NCBI GenBank assembly: GCA_963719415.1
Contig: OY970383.1
Span: 62,001-126,000 of the forward strand
Length of the DNA stretch: 64,000 nucleotides
Source of the DNA: JAPLIS01 sp963719415
GTDB lineage: Bacteria; Babelota; Babeliae; Babelales; Vermiphilaceae
Direction: 5' to 3'
Below the pieces are notes generated by a model. The model was not told the origin of the DNA. It did not search any database and worked only from the letters and a program-made list of their open reading frames with translations. Made by a program: the position numbers and the translations under genes. Below, one piece after another: positions 1-9,137 of this stretch (its first letter is position 1; each line of letters opens with the position of its first letter).

Positions 1-180
1 TTCAGGACAAAGGCTAATTTGCTAATAATGGTAACATAGTTTTTTTACTTGTCTAGCCGGGTCTGTTAAGGGCTTATTAAAGCGCTTGTTGTGGTGTTGT
101 ATCGGTGGCTTTGTGTTGGGGGCTAGGATTAAGTATCTGCTTTTCGGGTTGTTGTTTGAGTAATTATTGGTAAAAACGAG

Positions 181-213
181 AAAGGGGGGATTGTAACAGT
201 CAATCCCCCCTTT
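181..213 (-). terminator. Intrinsic terminator of the ankyrin gene
   Basis: A perfect 13-bp stem (AAAGGGGGGATTG, 181-193, pairs with 201-213) closes a 7-nt loop. On the minus strand it starts 1 base after the ankyrin stop codon and is followed by CTCGTTTTTA. I see no gene in bases 1-180. Confidence 0.8.
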
Positions 214-214
214 A

Positions 215-2752
215 TTAAGATTTAGTTCGATAGAATAAAAATCGGTTTATTTTATAATCTACACCCATATTTAAGGCAGTTCTTCCGAGCTTGTCTTTTT
301 GGTTAACATGAGCACCAGCATTAATTAATACTTTTACCGCTTCTATGTTGCCACTCTGAGTAGCGTACATTAAAGCTGTCTCTCCAAATATATCTACTGC
401 ATTAATATGAGTACCAGCATCAACTAATATTTTTATAGCTTCGACATAGCCTTTCATGGAAGCGTACATTAAAGCTGTACGTTTATCATTTTTATCTGTT
501 TTATGAATATCAGCACCAGCATCAACTAATAGTTTTATAGCTCCGACAGAACCTCTCAAGGCAGCGTACATTAAAGCTGTCCATTCACGATGATCTACTG
601 CATTAATATGAGCACCAGCATCAATTAATAGTTTCATAGCTTCTACGTGGCCACTTTCAGCAGCTTCCATTAAGACTGTCTTTTTGTAGTAGGTATCTGT
701 TGTATTAATATTAGCGCCAGCATCAACTAATATTTGTATAATTGCGCCATGACCCTTTATAGCAGCAGAACGTAAAGCTCTATTTTTATATTCATTTGTT
801 TTATCAATACTAGTATCAGCACCAAGTAATATTTTTATAACTTCTGTATGACCATTTGAAGCTGCGCATCTTAAAGCTTCACCTCCATTAATATGAGCAC
901 CAGCATCAACTAATATTTTTATAGCTTCAGCATGACCATTTTCAGCAGCTTTCATTAAAGCTGTATGTTTATCGTCTTTATCGGCCTTATTAATATGAGC
1001 ACCAGCATCAATTAATACTTTTATAGCTTTTGTATGACCGTTTTTAGCAGCGTATATTAAAGCTGTAAAGCTAAAGTCATATATTGTATCAACATTAGCG
1101 CCAGCATCAAGTAATACTTTTATAGCTTTTGTATGACCATTTTTAGCAGCTTCCATTAAAGCGGTATATTTATAATCTTTATGTGTTTTATTAATATGAG
1201 CACCAGCATCCAGTAATATTTTTATAGCTTCAGGGTTACCGCTTTTAGCAGCGTATGTTAAAGCTGTATAGGTAAAGCTATGCATTGTATCAATATTAGC
1301 GCCTGCATCAAGTAATATTTTTATAGCTTTTGTATGACCATTTTTAGCAGCTTCCATTAAAGCAGTATATTCATTATCTTTAGGTGTTTTATTAATATCA
1401 GCACCAGCATCAACTAATATTTTTATAGCTTCAAGGTTACCACTTTTAGCAGCATATATTAAGGCTGTATATCCAAAGCTATCTACTGCATTAATATGAG
1501 CGCCAGCACCAGCACCAGCATCTAGTAATACTTTTATAGCTTCTGTGTGACCATTTTTAGCTGCTTTCATTAAGGCGGTATGCTTATTTTTAACGACTTT
1601 ATTAATATGAGCACCAGCATCAACTAATATTTTTATAATTTCTGTGTAACCACTTTTAGCAGCATATATTAAAGCTGTATAGCCAAAGCGATCTACTGCA
1701 TTAATATGAGCGCCTGCACCTGCATCTAGTAATACTTTTATAGCTTCTGTGTAACCACCTTTAGCAGCGTGTATTAAAGCTGTATAGTGACATTTATTGA
1801 TTTTGTTAATATCAGCACCAGCATCGAGTAATGTTTTTATAGCTTCAGCATGACCATTTGAAGCGGCTGCTGTTAAAGCTGTTTCTTCGTCTGCTTTATT
1901 AATATCAGCGCCAGCATTAAGTAATGTTTTTATAGCTTCTGCGTGACCATGCCGAGCAGCGGCTACTAAAGCGGTATTCCCATTTTTGTCTTTCGCATTA
2001 ACGTTAGTACTACCTTTAAGCAGTAATTCTATAATTTTTATATCACCTTCGGAGGCGGCAAGTATTAAGTTTGCCATGTCGTTATTAGCACCAGCATCGA
2101 GTAATATTTTTATAGCATCTTGATGACCATTTTCAGCAGCGTGCATTAAGGCGGTATAGTTAAAGCCATCTACTGCATCAATATGAGCGCCAGCAGCAAC
2201 TAATATTTTTATAGCATCTTGATGACCATTTTTAGCAGCGTGGATTAAGGCGGTATAGTTAAACCAATCTACTGCCTCAATATGAGCACCAGCATTAAGT
2301 AATGTTTTTATAGCGTTTTGATGACCATTTTTAGCAGCGTGCATTAAAGCTGTATGCTTACTACAATCACCTACTGCATCAATATCAGCACCAGCATCAA
2401 GCAGCATTTTTATAGCATCTTGATGACCATTTTCAGCAGCGTGCATTAAGGCGGTATATCGACGTTTATTGGTTTTGTTAATATCAGCACCAGCATCAAG
2501 CAATGTTTTTATAGCTTCTTGGTGACCGTTTGAAGCAGCTGCACCTAAAGCTGTATTTTTATCATAGTTTTCTGCATTAACGTTAGTATTGCGTTTAAGT
2601 AGGAACTTTATACCTTCTACATCACCCTCGGAGGCAGCATCTATTAAATATTGGTTGTCACCACCTAATGGTGCATAGAAGCAGTTGGCTGTTTGTGACC
2701 AATTGCCCATGATACTAAAAATAAAAAAAACAATTGCTAAGCGATATAGCAT
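215..2752 (-). CDS. Exported ankyrin-repeat protein (about 24 repeats)
   Basis: The 845-residue protein starts with a hydrophobic signal peptide (about residues 1-24). The rest is about 24 ankyrin repeats of roughly 33 residues (consensus TALMxAAxNGHxxAIKxLLDAGAxIN) and a partial last repeat. Ankyrin arrays bind proteins, and in intracellular bacteria exported ones often act on host proteins; an effector role here is inference. Repeats 1-2 and 7-8 share the same unusual opening (AASEGD...LLK...TNVNA), so the array probably arose by block duplication. Repeats 10 and 12 carry extra GA residues (AGAGAHI, AGAGAGAHI) from a short in-frame DNA repeat. The gene stands alone, with its own terminator. 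Confidence 0.93.
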   Translation of the reverse strand: MLYRLAIVFFIFSIMGNWSQTANCFYAPLGGDNQYLIDAASEGDVEGIKFLLKRNTNVNAENYDKNTALGAAASNGHQEAIKTLLDAGADINKTNKRRYTALMHAAENGHQDAIKMLLDAGADIDAVGDCSKHTALMHAAKNGHQNAIKTLLNAGAHIEAVDWFNYTALIHAAKNGHQDAIKILVAAGAHIDAVDGFNYTALMHAAENGHQDAIKILLDAGANNDMANLILAASEGDIKIIELLLKGSTNVNAKDKNGNTALVAAARHGHAEAIKTLLNAGADINKADEETALTAAASNGHAEAIKTLLDAGADINKINKCHYTALIHAAKGGYTEAIKVLLDAGAGAHINAVDRFGYTALIYAAKSGYTEIIKILVDAGAHINKVVKNKHTALMKAAKNGHTEAIKVLLDAGAGAGAHINAVDSFGYTALIYAAKSGNLEAIKILVDAGADINKTPKDNEYTALMEAAKNGHTKAIKILLDAGANIDTMHSFTYTALTYAAKSGNPEAIKILLDAGAHINKTHKDYKYTALMEAAKNGHTKAIKVLLDAGANVDTIYDFSFTALIYAAKNGHTKAIKVLIDAGAHINKADKDDKHTALMKAAENGHAEAIKILVDAGAHINGGEALRCAASNGHTEVIKILLGADTSIDKTNEYKNRALRSAAIKGHGAIIQILVDAGANINTTDTYYKKTVLMEAAESGHVEAMKLLIDAGAHINAVDHREWTALMYAALRGSVGAIKLLVDAGADIHKTDKNDKRTALMYASMKGYVEAIKILVDAGTHINAVDIFGETALMYATQSGNIEAVKVLINAGAHVNQKDKLGRTALNMGVDYKINRFLFYRTKS

Positions 2753-2799
2753 GAATGATCCTATAATTTTTTATTTATGGGTTTTTCTAATAAGAATAA

Positions 2800-2827
2800 C
2801 ATGATTTTTTTGCTTTGACCAATGGCC
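2800..2827. repeat. Short intergenic repeat, copy 1 (pairs with 4095-4122)
   Basis: A CATG(A/G)T-tract followed by TGCTTTGACCAAYGGCCT occurs here and again at 4095-4122. Each copy lies upstream of a minus-strand gene for an exported protein (the ankyrin gene and the HELTH gene). It may be a shared promoter or operator element, or the scar of a duplication. Confidence 0.6.
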
Positions 2828-2931
2828 TATTGAGCTTTTTATGGATGGGTATAATTAAAAGCATTATTCGATAAAAGCTTTATCTGGGTTGATATCGCAT
2901 ATTTTAGGTTGATCAAAAGTTTATATATTTA

Positions 2932-3909
2932 TTATCTATTTCGTAAAAGATAAAATAGAATAATTACCAAACTACCGGTTGTGGCGATAGTCGTTTTTTG
3001 ATATTGCGAAGCATAACAAAGTGCTCTCTTTGTCCAAAATTTAAGACCAACTAAACCCCTTTTCAAAGTCGATGGTTCTTGTTTTGAACGCGCAGCTGCT
3101 AAAGCTTTGCGTTGTATTGGCGTGTATTGAGAGAAAATTTTTGTTTTGATTTCGTTAGCGGAATAGCCTGGAGTTGGGTGAGTCGGAACGCTGAGGCAGG
3201 GACTGTTGTTTTTGTATTGTCTATTGAGTTCATCGTAAATTCTATATCCTTCAGCGGGATTTTTAGCCGCAAGTAAAGTCTCAGCTGTTATTTCTTGTTG
3301 TAAAATTACTCTATTGTTTTCCATAGAGGTTAAGTTAGGACACATTTCGCGTAAACGGTAGTCGACATGAGGATGTGCAAAAATGAGATGCGTCAATTCA
3401 TGCACAATATCTTTGTGTAAACCTTCAGGATCTTTGTAAAAAGTATAGAAAAATTTAGGATTAACCTTAATTGTAGGATTTTCTCCTTCCAAAGCTTTAT
3501 ATATGCAGAACATGGGATTAGGCATCTCTTTAATCTCAGACGGAGTAAATGTTTCAATATCAACAACGCTAATTCCATGTTTTTTTGAGGCTTCTTGTAT
3601 TTGTTTTATGATATAGGATGGCACACTTTGATCCATACATGGTTGTCTTATGCTTTTTTGTTTTATTTTTTGTTTCTGTGCTTGTTCGATCTGCAGTAAT
3701 TGCTCACATCGTTCTTCTGCTTCTTTTTCTCTATACCCAGAAGAGAGCAAAGCTTCTTTCCATGTTTTCTGTTCTGCCTGCAATCTTTCTTGGAAATACT
3801 GTTCATATAATGCTTTATTATCAGCATCTAACTGTCTTCTTTCTGCGTCAGAAGCGCAAGACTGTAATGAAGAGAAAAAAAGAAAAAAAACGAACACAAT
3901 GTTTTTCAT
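2932..3909 (-). CDS. Exported HExxH metalloprotease-like protein
   Basis: The 325-residue protein has an N-terminal signal sequence (residues 1-19). SSLQSC resembles a weak lipobox, so a lipoprotein is possible. A charged, Glu/Gln-rich helical stretch covers about residues 20-85. The zinc-protease motif HELTH lies at residues 170-174 and is followed by H178 and H180. A C-terminal hydrophobic segment (about 305-321) ends in LLRNR, which suggests membrane anchoring with the catalytic domain outside the cytoplasm. I do not recognise the peptidase family beyond the zincin motif, and the third metal ligand is not identified. Substrate unknown. The upstream region carries the repeat shared with the ankyrin gene. 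Confidence 0.75.
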   Translation of the reverse strand: MKNIVFVFFLFFSSLQSCASDAERRQLDADNKALYEQYFQERLQAEQKTWKEALLSSGYREKEAEERCEQLLQIEQAQKQKIKQKSIRQPCMDQSVPSYIIKQIQEASKKHGISVVDIETFTPSEIKEMPNPMFCIYKALEGENPTIKVNPKFFYTFYKDPEGLHKDIVHELTHLIFAHPHVDYRLREMCPNLTSMENNRVILQQEITAETLLAAKNPAEGYRIYDELNRQYKNNSPCLSVPTHPTPGYSANEIKTKIFSQYTPIQRKALAAARSKQEPSTLKRGLVGLKFWTKRALCYASQYQKTTIATTGSLVIILFYLLRNR

Positions 3910-4094
3910 AAGTAATCTTTTGTAGTTTTTTTACACTTTTTACCGTTTTATTGAATATAATTCTAGTCTTTATTGAGACTATTCTAATTGTAACAAAAAG
4001 TCAATTTCTACTGTGGGGACAAGGCGGTCAAAGATCTTTGCTTTTTTCTATGTGAAAATAGCGGCGTTTCTTATAGCATTTTTTAGCAAGAGAG

Positions 4095-4122
4095 CATGGT
4101 TTTTTGCTTTGACCAACGGCCT
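4095..4122. repeat. Short intergenic repeat, copy 2
   Basis: Second copy of the TGCTTTGACCAACGGCCT-containing element seen at 2800-2827. It lies in the 328-base divergent region between the HELTH gene and pepA. Apart from this repeat and the pepA promoter, I see nothing else in that region. Confidence 0.6.
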
Positions 4123-4146
4123 GTCTAATAGTCTCATAGTTTGCGA

Positions 4147-4175
4147 TTAACTTTTTTCTTGTTATCGAGTATTCT
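4147..4175 (+). promoter_or_regulatory. Likely pepA promoter
   Basis: TTAACT, a 17-base spacer and TATTCT lie about 60 bases before the pepA start, a reasonable sigma-70-type match. pepA has a ribosome binding site TAGGAG 9 bases before its ATG. Confidence 0.45.
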
Positions 4176-4237
4176 AAGTATGCTTTTATGGGCAACTAAC
4201 AAGATCGAAGTAAGTTATAAAATAGGAGTTTCAAAAC

Positions 4238-5806
4238 ATGATTTCGTATACGGTGACGCATAACGGTCTTTTTGATCAAAAGGCAGAGGGCGCAATTGAC
4301 GCCTATGGCTTTTTTGTGACGCATAATGCTTTTCTTCCCGAACAATTGCCCCTAGAATTGCAAGAATTTCAGGATACTTTTTATCCCGATTTGTCTTCGT
4401 GGTTGCGAGCAACTCAATTTGTCGGTAAAGAATTTGAAGTTAAAGTAATACCGGTGATTAAAAATCAAAAATTAATTCATGCAATTTTTGTAGGACTTGG
4501 AGAGACTGATGGCACAGATCTCTATATTGAAACATATCGCCGTGCATTAGGGCTATTGGTTCGTACAGCGACCCAGCATAAGAGCAAATCGCTTGCTTTT
4601 AATTTGCCCGATCCGGCACTGTTTGATATTGATCTTTCTTATTTGGCGAAACAGACTTCTGTTATTGCTCAGATGGCAAACTATCATTTTACTGATTTTA
4701 TTACTTCTATAGAAAATAAAACAACCGATTTAGAGATTATTATTGGTGTTCAAGAAAAAAATAGTATACAAAAGAGTAATCATCCTGTAGGTCAAGATTT
4801 TGTTGCACTTATTGACGCTGGTTTACGTGAAGGTATTGTTATTGGCAAAGCAGTTAATAAAGCACGTCATTGGATTGATTTACCGCCTTCAGACTTGACC
4901 CCCCATAGACTGGCGAGCGAAGCCCGAGAAATTGCACGTGATACTGGTTTGCCGATCACCGTTTTTAGTGAAGAAGAGATAAATAAAATGGGAATGGGCG
5001 GCTTGGCTGGTGTATCTCGTGGTTCAGAGCTAGATTGTGAGTTGGTGATTATGGAATATAAAACAGACAGTCCGGATGCGCCTACGATAGCATTCGTTGG
5101 TAAAGGTATAACCTTTGATTCGGGTGGGTTAAGTTTAAAGCCAGCAGCTTCTATGGAAACAATGAAAGATGATATGTCAGGAGCGGCTGCCGTTATAGCA
5201 GTTATGGAAGCTTTGGCGGCATTAAAGCCCAAAGTTAACGTTATAGGTCTTGCTGCTATAGCAGAGAATCTTCCGTCAGGCAAAGCGTTAAAACCAGGCG
5301 ATATAGTTCGTTTTTATAATGGTAAAACTGCTGAGATTAAAAATACTGATGCGGAGGGCCGCCTGATACTTGCTGATGCATTATCGTATGCGGTAAAACA
5401 TTATAAGCTCGATGCGGTGATTGATATAGCAACCCTAACTGGTGCGTGTCCAATTGCGCTAGGCCCTTATTTCACCGGTCTTATGAGTCAACATGAAGAA
5501 CTTATCGAGTTATTATATGAAGCTTCTGATAAATCGGGAGATCGTATTTGGGAATTACCTCTTGATGATGATTTTAAGCCGGCAATTAAATCGTCGGTAG
5601 CAGATTTAGCCAATATTGGTGAACGTAAGTATGGTGGAAGTGTGATTACTGCGGCCTTTTTTTTACAACCTTTTGTTGATAAAGTGCCATGGGCGCATCT
5701 TGATATTGCTGGTACTGCTTTTGATGTTCCAGATATTTCTTACTATCGTCCTGGAGCTACGGGGGCAGGGGTTAGATTGTTGATCGAATTGGCTTTAAAT
5801 TGGTAG
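4238..5806 (+). CDS. pepA: Leucyl aminopeptidase (M17 family)
   Basis: Cytosolic two-metal aminopeptidase that removes N-terminal residues from peptides. The 522-residue length is usual for the family. The catalytic C-terminal domain carries the metal-site motifs GKGITFDSGG (about 288-297), KDDMSGAAA (about 310-318) and NTDAEGRL (about 369-376). The aspartates and glutamate of these motifs are the known metal ligands. The N-terminal domain (1 to about 180) is less conserved, as expected. Start ATG 4238 has a good RBS (TAGGAG). It converges with thyX on a shared stem-loop. In some bacteria PepA also binds DNA with Xer recombinases; nothing here shows that. Confidence 0.97.
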   Translation: MISYTVTHNGLFDQKAEGAIDAYGFFVTHNAFLPEQLPLELQEFQDTFYPDLSSWLRATQFVGKEFEVKVIPVIKNQKLIHAIFVGLGETDGTDLYIETYRRALGLLVRTATQHKSKSLAFNLPDPALFDIDLSYLAKQTSVIAQMANYHFTDFITSIENKTTDLEIIIGVQEKNSIQKSNHPVGQDFVALIDAGLREGIVIGKAVNKARHWIDLPPSDLTPHRLASEAREIARDTGLPITVFSEEEINKMGMGGLAGVSRGSELDCELVIMEYKTDSPDAPTIAFVGKGITFDSGGLSLKPAASMETMKDDMSGAAAVIAVMEALAALKPKVNVIGLAAIAENLPSGKALKPGDIVRFYNGKTAEIKNTDAEGRLILADALSYAVKHYKLDAVIDIATLTGACPIALGPYFTGLMSQHEELIELLYEASDKSGDRIWELPLDDDFKPAIKSSVADLANIGERKYGGSVITAAFFLQPFVDKVPWAHLDIAGTAFDVPDISYYRPGATGAGVRLLIELALNW

Positions 5807-5911
5807 CTGTATATGTATGGCGTATAATTCGATCTGGTTTTTAGCTTTTTCGATTTCATTTTATTGTTAAACTTGTTATTGTTAAACGTGCTTTTTTTTT
5901 ATTATATAAGT

Positions 5912-5979
5912 AAAAATTAAGGGGCGGCTCAATCAGCTTTTTTTTGTAATTTATCTGCTTTCTCCGCCCCTTAATTTTT
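5912..5979. terminator. Bidirectional terminator between pepA and thyX
   Basis: A 16-bp perfect stem (AAAAATTAAGGGGCGG at 5912-5927, complement at 5964-5979) encloses a 36-base loop. The A/T-rich outer arms give a U-tract in either direction, which suits two convergent genes. Confidence 0.75.
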
Positions 5980-6026
5980 TATCAAGATCTCTTTTTTTTA
6001 AATTTTTTTATTTATATAGTTTGAAA

Positions 6027-6881
6027 TTACTTAGAAAACATTTTTTGCGTATCTTTTTCTATATCACCATACTCTTGACGCGTTAATTTTTTTTGCTGCC
6101 ATTCTTCGATAGCTATAGGAAACGCTTGACTTGCAAAAGCGAGCATGCCTAAAGCAAATTGTCTAATCTCATACTGCGCTGCTTTATTAAGTCTTAAGGT
6201 TAAAAAATGCATAAGAGAATGAAGGTTGCAGGTAAAAATAAACTGAGTGTATGTGCATACCGGTAAAATACCGCGAGCTAATTCTCGAGAAACTCCTTTT
6301 TCCAAAAGATGTTCATAGGTATTTTTACTCAGCTCTAAAGCTTTTTTATATTCTTCCACCAACTGTATATCGGTAAAACTTTCACCAGATGCTTGTTTGT
6401 TTTCTCGATCTTGTAACCGCCACTCTGATGGAATATAAAATTCTAATGGTGCTTTTGCATAACGGTAACTAATCTCATTGTAAGAATTCATTCTATGCCT
6501 CATCCATTGACGAGCGACAAAAAGCGGTGCTTTAACCCTAAAAGAAAGTTGGTTATGTTCAAAAGGGCTTGTGTGGTTATGTTCTAAAAGAAAGGCAATT
6601 AATTTTCTATCCTTTGTGCTTATTTCTTCAATGATTTTGCCATACGATACCCGTGCAGCGTTAACAATATCGATATCTGAACCAGATGTTCTAATCAGAG
6701 ATAAGGAGCTTATGGCGTCATAAAGAGGGTCTATTGTTTTTGTATGCTCAGTAGTTTTTTCATGCGTTATTTGTGTTGTGTTAAGAGTATCGATATTTGA
6801 ATCGATCTCTGATTTTAGTTCATATTTTTTTTTCGAAATTTGTTCTTTTTTATAGCTTTCAGAACCAGTTATATTTTCCAT
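6027..6881 (-). CDS. thyX: Flavin-dependent thymidylate synthase
   Basis: Makes dTMP from dUMP using FAD and methylene-tetrahydrofolate. The ThyX signature RHRMNSYNEISYRY lies at about residues 128-141, and family blocks such as SFRVKAPLFVARQW precede it. At 284 residues it is longer than the usual ~220-250. The first ~60 residues are a hydrophilic Lys/Glu/Thr-rich extension with no family match that I recognise. The start is supported by AGGAG 4 bases upstream (minus strand), and there is no other Met before residue 127, so the extension is probably real. ThyX instead of ThyA is typical of many reduced genomes. Confidence 0.96.
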   Translation of the reverse strand: MENITGSESYKKEQISKKKYELKSEIDSNIDTLNTTQITHEKTTEHTKTIDPLYDAISSLSLIRTSGSDIDIVNAARVSYGKIIEEISTKDRKLIAFLLEHNHTSPFEHNQLSFRVKAPLFVARQWMRHRMNSYNEISYRYAKAPLEFYIPSEWRLQDRENKQASGESFTDIQLVEEYKKALELSKNTYEHLLEKGVSRELARGILPVCTYTQFIFTCNLHSLMHFLTLRLNKAAQYEIRQFALGMLAFASQAFPIAIEEWQQKKLTRQEYGDIEKDTQKMFSK

Positions 6882-6957
6882 TCATTCTCCTAAAATAGTT
6901 AAAAAATAAGGTAAAACAAGTATAAAACTAAATCATTTTTTTTTATATTTTTCTTTC

Positions 6958-6987
6958 TTGACAAAGCATCGTTTGCAATGTTATTAC
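6958..6987 (+). promoter_or_regulatory. Possible promoter of the 7075 gene
   Basis: A consensus TTGACA (6958-6963) is followed after 18 bases by TATTAC (6982-6987). It lies in the divergent region between thyX and the coiled-coil gene at 7075. Confidence 0.4.
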
Positions 6988-7074
6988 CTTAATTAGTTAT
7001 ATTTTTGTTTAGAAAAATAAGTGTTGTCTTCTTAATTAAAAAGTTGTCTTGTTAATTAAAAAAAGGTTTTGAGT

Positions 7075-7806
7075 ATGAAAGAAAACAGTATCAATATATT
7101 TATTTTATGTTTGATTTTATGTATTTCAAGTACGCTGACAATGCAGGCAATGAAAGAAGAATCTACCGGCAAATTACCCAAAAAAAAAATAACAAGAGAG
7201 CCATATAAATTTGAAAAAGTTGCTTCTATTATCAATGATCTTGAAAATACGTTAGTTAATCTTATAAACAATGCTCAACAAGCAATAAGCAGTGGCCAAG
7301 ATGTATTGGGTGTACAGCTGGAATCCTTGATAGAAAGTACACAATCTCAGCTATCAAATCTTATAACCAGTAATTTTGAAACGGTAGAAACGGGTCAGCA
7401 GGAATTACATGACAAAATAGAAAAATTGATTAATAAAATAAAAAAACTAGACATAAAATTATGTTCGATAGAAAGCGAGCAATCCCAGCAATCAACTATG
7501 ATAATGAGTAATTTTGAAAGCGTAGAAAGCAGCTATCAAGAAGTTGCTATTAAATTATGCGACTTGCGCACACAACTAGATTCGCTAGAAAGCCAACAGT
7601 CAGTAAAACTAGATGCGCTAAATGAAAGATTAGATTCACTAGAAAGTGAACAATCTCAACAGTCAGCCATGCTAACCAATAACTTTGAGAAATTAGAAAG
7701 CAACCAAGCAGAACTCACTATGAAATTAGATGCTCTAATGATTGTTATATCAGCACTCGTTAATCTTTTAGATCCATCTGATACTCATATAGATTCTTTT
7801 TTATAG
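7075..7806 (+). CDS. Exported coiled-coil protein
   Basis: The 243-residue product has a signal peptide (about residues 1-24) and then a long alpha-helical, Gln/Ser/Leu-rich coiled coil. The phrase SLESEQSQQSAM and close variants recur, each followed by NFE...ES, so the rod was built by duplication of a unit of about 50-60 residues. The upstream in-frame TTG at 7069 is less likely than ATG 7075. There are few cysteines, unlike the next genes, but its rod resembles the C-terminal half of the protein at 9610. It is the first gene of a five-gene same-strand cluster of exported proteins. Function unknown; adhesion or a secreted rod is a guess. Confidence 0.75.
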   Translation: MKENSINIFILCLILCISSTLTMQAMKEESTGKLPKKKITREPYKFEKVASIINDLENTLVNLINNAQQAISSGQDVLGVQLESLIESTQSQLSNLITSNFETVETGQQELHDKIEKLINKIKKLDIKLCSIESEQSQQSTMIMSNFESVESSYQEVAIKLCDLRTQLDSLESQQSVKLDALNERLDSLESEQSQQSAMLTNNFEKLESNQAELTMKLDALMIVISALVNLLDPSDTHIDSFL

Positions 7807-7926
7807 ACTTTTATTGTTAATTATTAATGTTACGGAAAGGAGAGAAGGAGAAAATCAAAAAATAATAATAAAGACGAGACCCAAAGACAAGATTTTTATG
7901 TTAATTCTAATTAAAAAGGAAGATTG

Positions 7927-8295
7927 ATGATGAAAAAACTAGCTCTTTTAAGCCTTCTAAGCTTATTTGTAACAACATCTTTTATTTCTGCAGAAACTGT
8001 TCGTAAGGGTTGCGAAAAAGATTCTTTTGAAAAATGTTGTGATCTTCTTAAAAAAAAATTAGAAGATATTGATCGTGGAACTAATAAAACTCTCTGCAAA
8101 CTTGATAATCTTAAAGAAATATTGTGCTGGATTGTAGGTTTAGAAACATTCGATTTGGAAGTTGATTGGGTTACTCTTTGTCTTTTATCTTCAAAAATAG
8201 ACATTTTACAAACAACAATAAATGGCATGAGCACTCAATTAGATGATATTTATAATGGTAGACAATGTGTTAGAGCGGCTGAATGTCTGCTGTAA
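7927..8295 (+). CDS. Exported cysteine-rich helical protein (family 1)
   Basis: A 122-residue protein with a clear signal peptide (MMKKLALLSLL...ISA). The mature part holds the family core: a Cys-Cys pair in EKCCDLLKKKLEDI, then CKLDNLKEILCW. ATG 7927 (or 7930) is preferred over the upstream TTG because AAAAGGA lies 6-9 bases upstream. The genes at 8346 and 9138, and the first half of 9610, share the same Cys-helix-Cys layout, so this is a tandem lineage-specific family. Paired cysteines after a signal peptide suggest disulfide-linked helices outside the cytoplasm. No known domain recognised. Confidence 0.72.
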   Translation: MMKKLALLSLLSLFVTTSFISAETVRKGCEKDSFEKCCDLLKKKLEDIDRGTNKTLCKLDNLKEILCWIVGLETFDLEVDWVTLCLLSSKIDILQTTINGMSTQLDDIYNGRQCVRAAECLL

Positions 8296-8345
8296 CTATG
8301 TATTTAAGAAATGTTTATTTATTTAAAAAATAGTAAGGAAAATAT

Positions 8346-8999
8346 ATGATGAAAAAAATAACTCTTTTGAGTTTTCTTGCAGTGTTTATGGTATCATCGG
8401 TTGCATTTGGTAAAAGCAGTGCAAAAAGTGCAGTAAAAGCGGAAGTGAAAACAGAAGTAAAGCCTGAAGCAAAAGCAGAAGTAAAAGTAACTCGTGGAAA
8501 AAACGGTGAATTAACTCGTGGTCGACATGGACATGGAGACAAGTGTGAAGATAGAGATAGAAATAAAGACTGTTGCAAAGAATTAGAAAAATTCAAATGT
8601 ATATTAGAAGGCGTTGATAGCAATGGCGATAAAGCTCTTTGCCGATTAGAAGATCTTCTTTGCATGGTTAAAGACTTACTCAAACTTCTTGATTACGACC
8701 TTGGTTGCAAAGTAAGTCATATTGAAAAAGATGTTGAATGTGTTAAAGAAAATACAAATGCTATTTTGCATTGTGCATTAGAACATATTAAAGAAAGATT
8801 ATGTTTCCTTATCGAAATTCAAGTTGCTATTAATGCAAAATTAGATCTATTTTTAGATGTTAACTTTGCTTCAGCGCTTGAAATACTTGAGTCTGACTTA
8901 GAGTCTAACTTAGCTTCTGAGGTTAGTGCACTAGAGACTAATTTGACTTCACAACTTAATGCAATCTTAGCCGCAATTAACCTGATCCCTCATGGTTAG
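8346..8999 (+). CDS. Exported cysteine-rich protein with Lys/Glu/Ala linker (family 1)
   Basis: The 217-residue protein has a signal peptide ending near VAFG. A low-complexity Lys/Val/Glu/Ala repeat (about 25-50: variants of EVKTEVKPEAKAEVK) and an Arg/Gly/His stretch follow. The family core then has CCKELEKFKCIL, CRLEDLLCMV, GCKVSHIEKDVEC and further cysteines (about 75-165). The tail (about 175-215) is a short heptad-like segment with LE(S/T)xL repeats. RBS AAGGA precedes the ATG pair. It is followed by a strong terminator at 9039-9078. Unknown function; disulfide-stabilised helical export is inferred. Confidence 0.75.
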   Translation: MMKKITLLSFLAVFMVSSVAFGKSSAKSAVKAEVKTEVKPEAKAEVKVTRGKNGELTRGRHGHGDKCEDRDRNKDCCKELEKFKCILEGVDSNGDKALCRLEDLLCMVKDLLKLLDYDLGCKVSHIEKDVECVKENTNAILHCALEHIKERLCFLIEIQVAINAKLDLFLDVNFASALEILESDLESNLASEVSALETNLTSQLNAILAAINLIPHG

Positions 9000-9038
9000 T
9001 TTTTTGTAGATTTATTATAAGCTTTTAATGAGGTTAAT

Positions 9039-9078
9039 GCCAAAAGAGGAAAGATTTCCAAATCTTTCCTCTTTTGGC
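9039..9078 (+). terminator. Intrinsic terminator
   Basis: A perfect 19-bp inverted repeat (9039-9057 with 9060-9078; arms contain CCAAAAGAGGAAAG) has almost no loop and is followed downstream by AATTTTTTTA. It ends the transcript of the 8346 gene. Confidence 0.8.
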
Positions 9079-9137
9079 TAAATAAAGAATTTTTTTATTC
9101 GATAGCAATTTGGGTAGTAATTAAGGAGAAAATAGTA

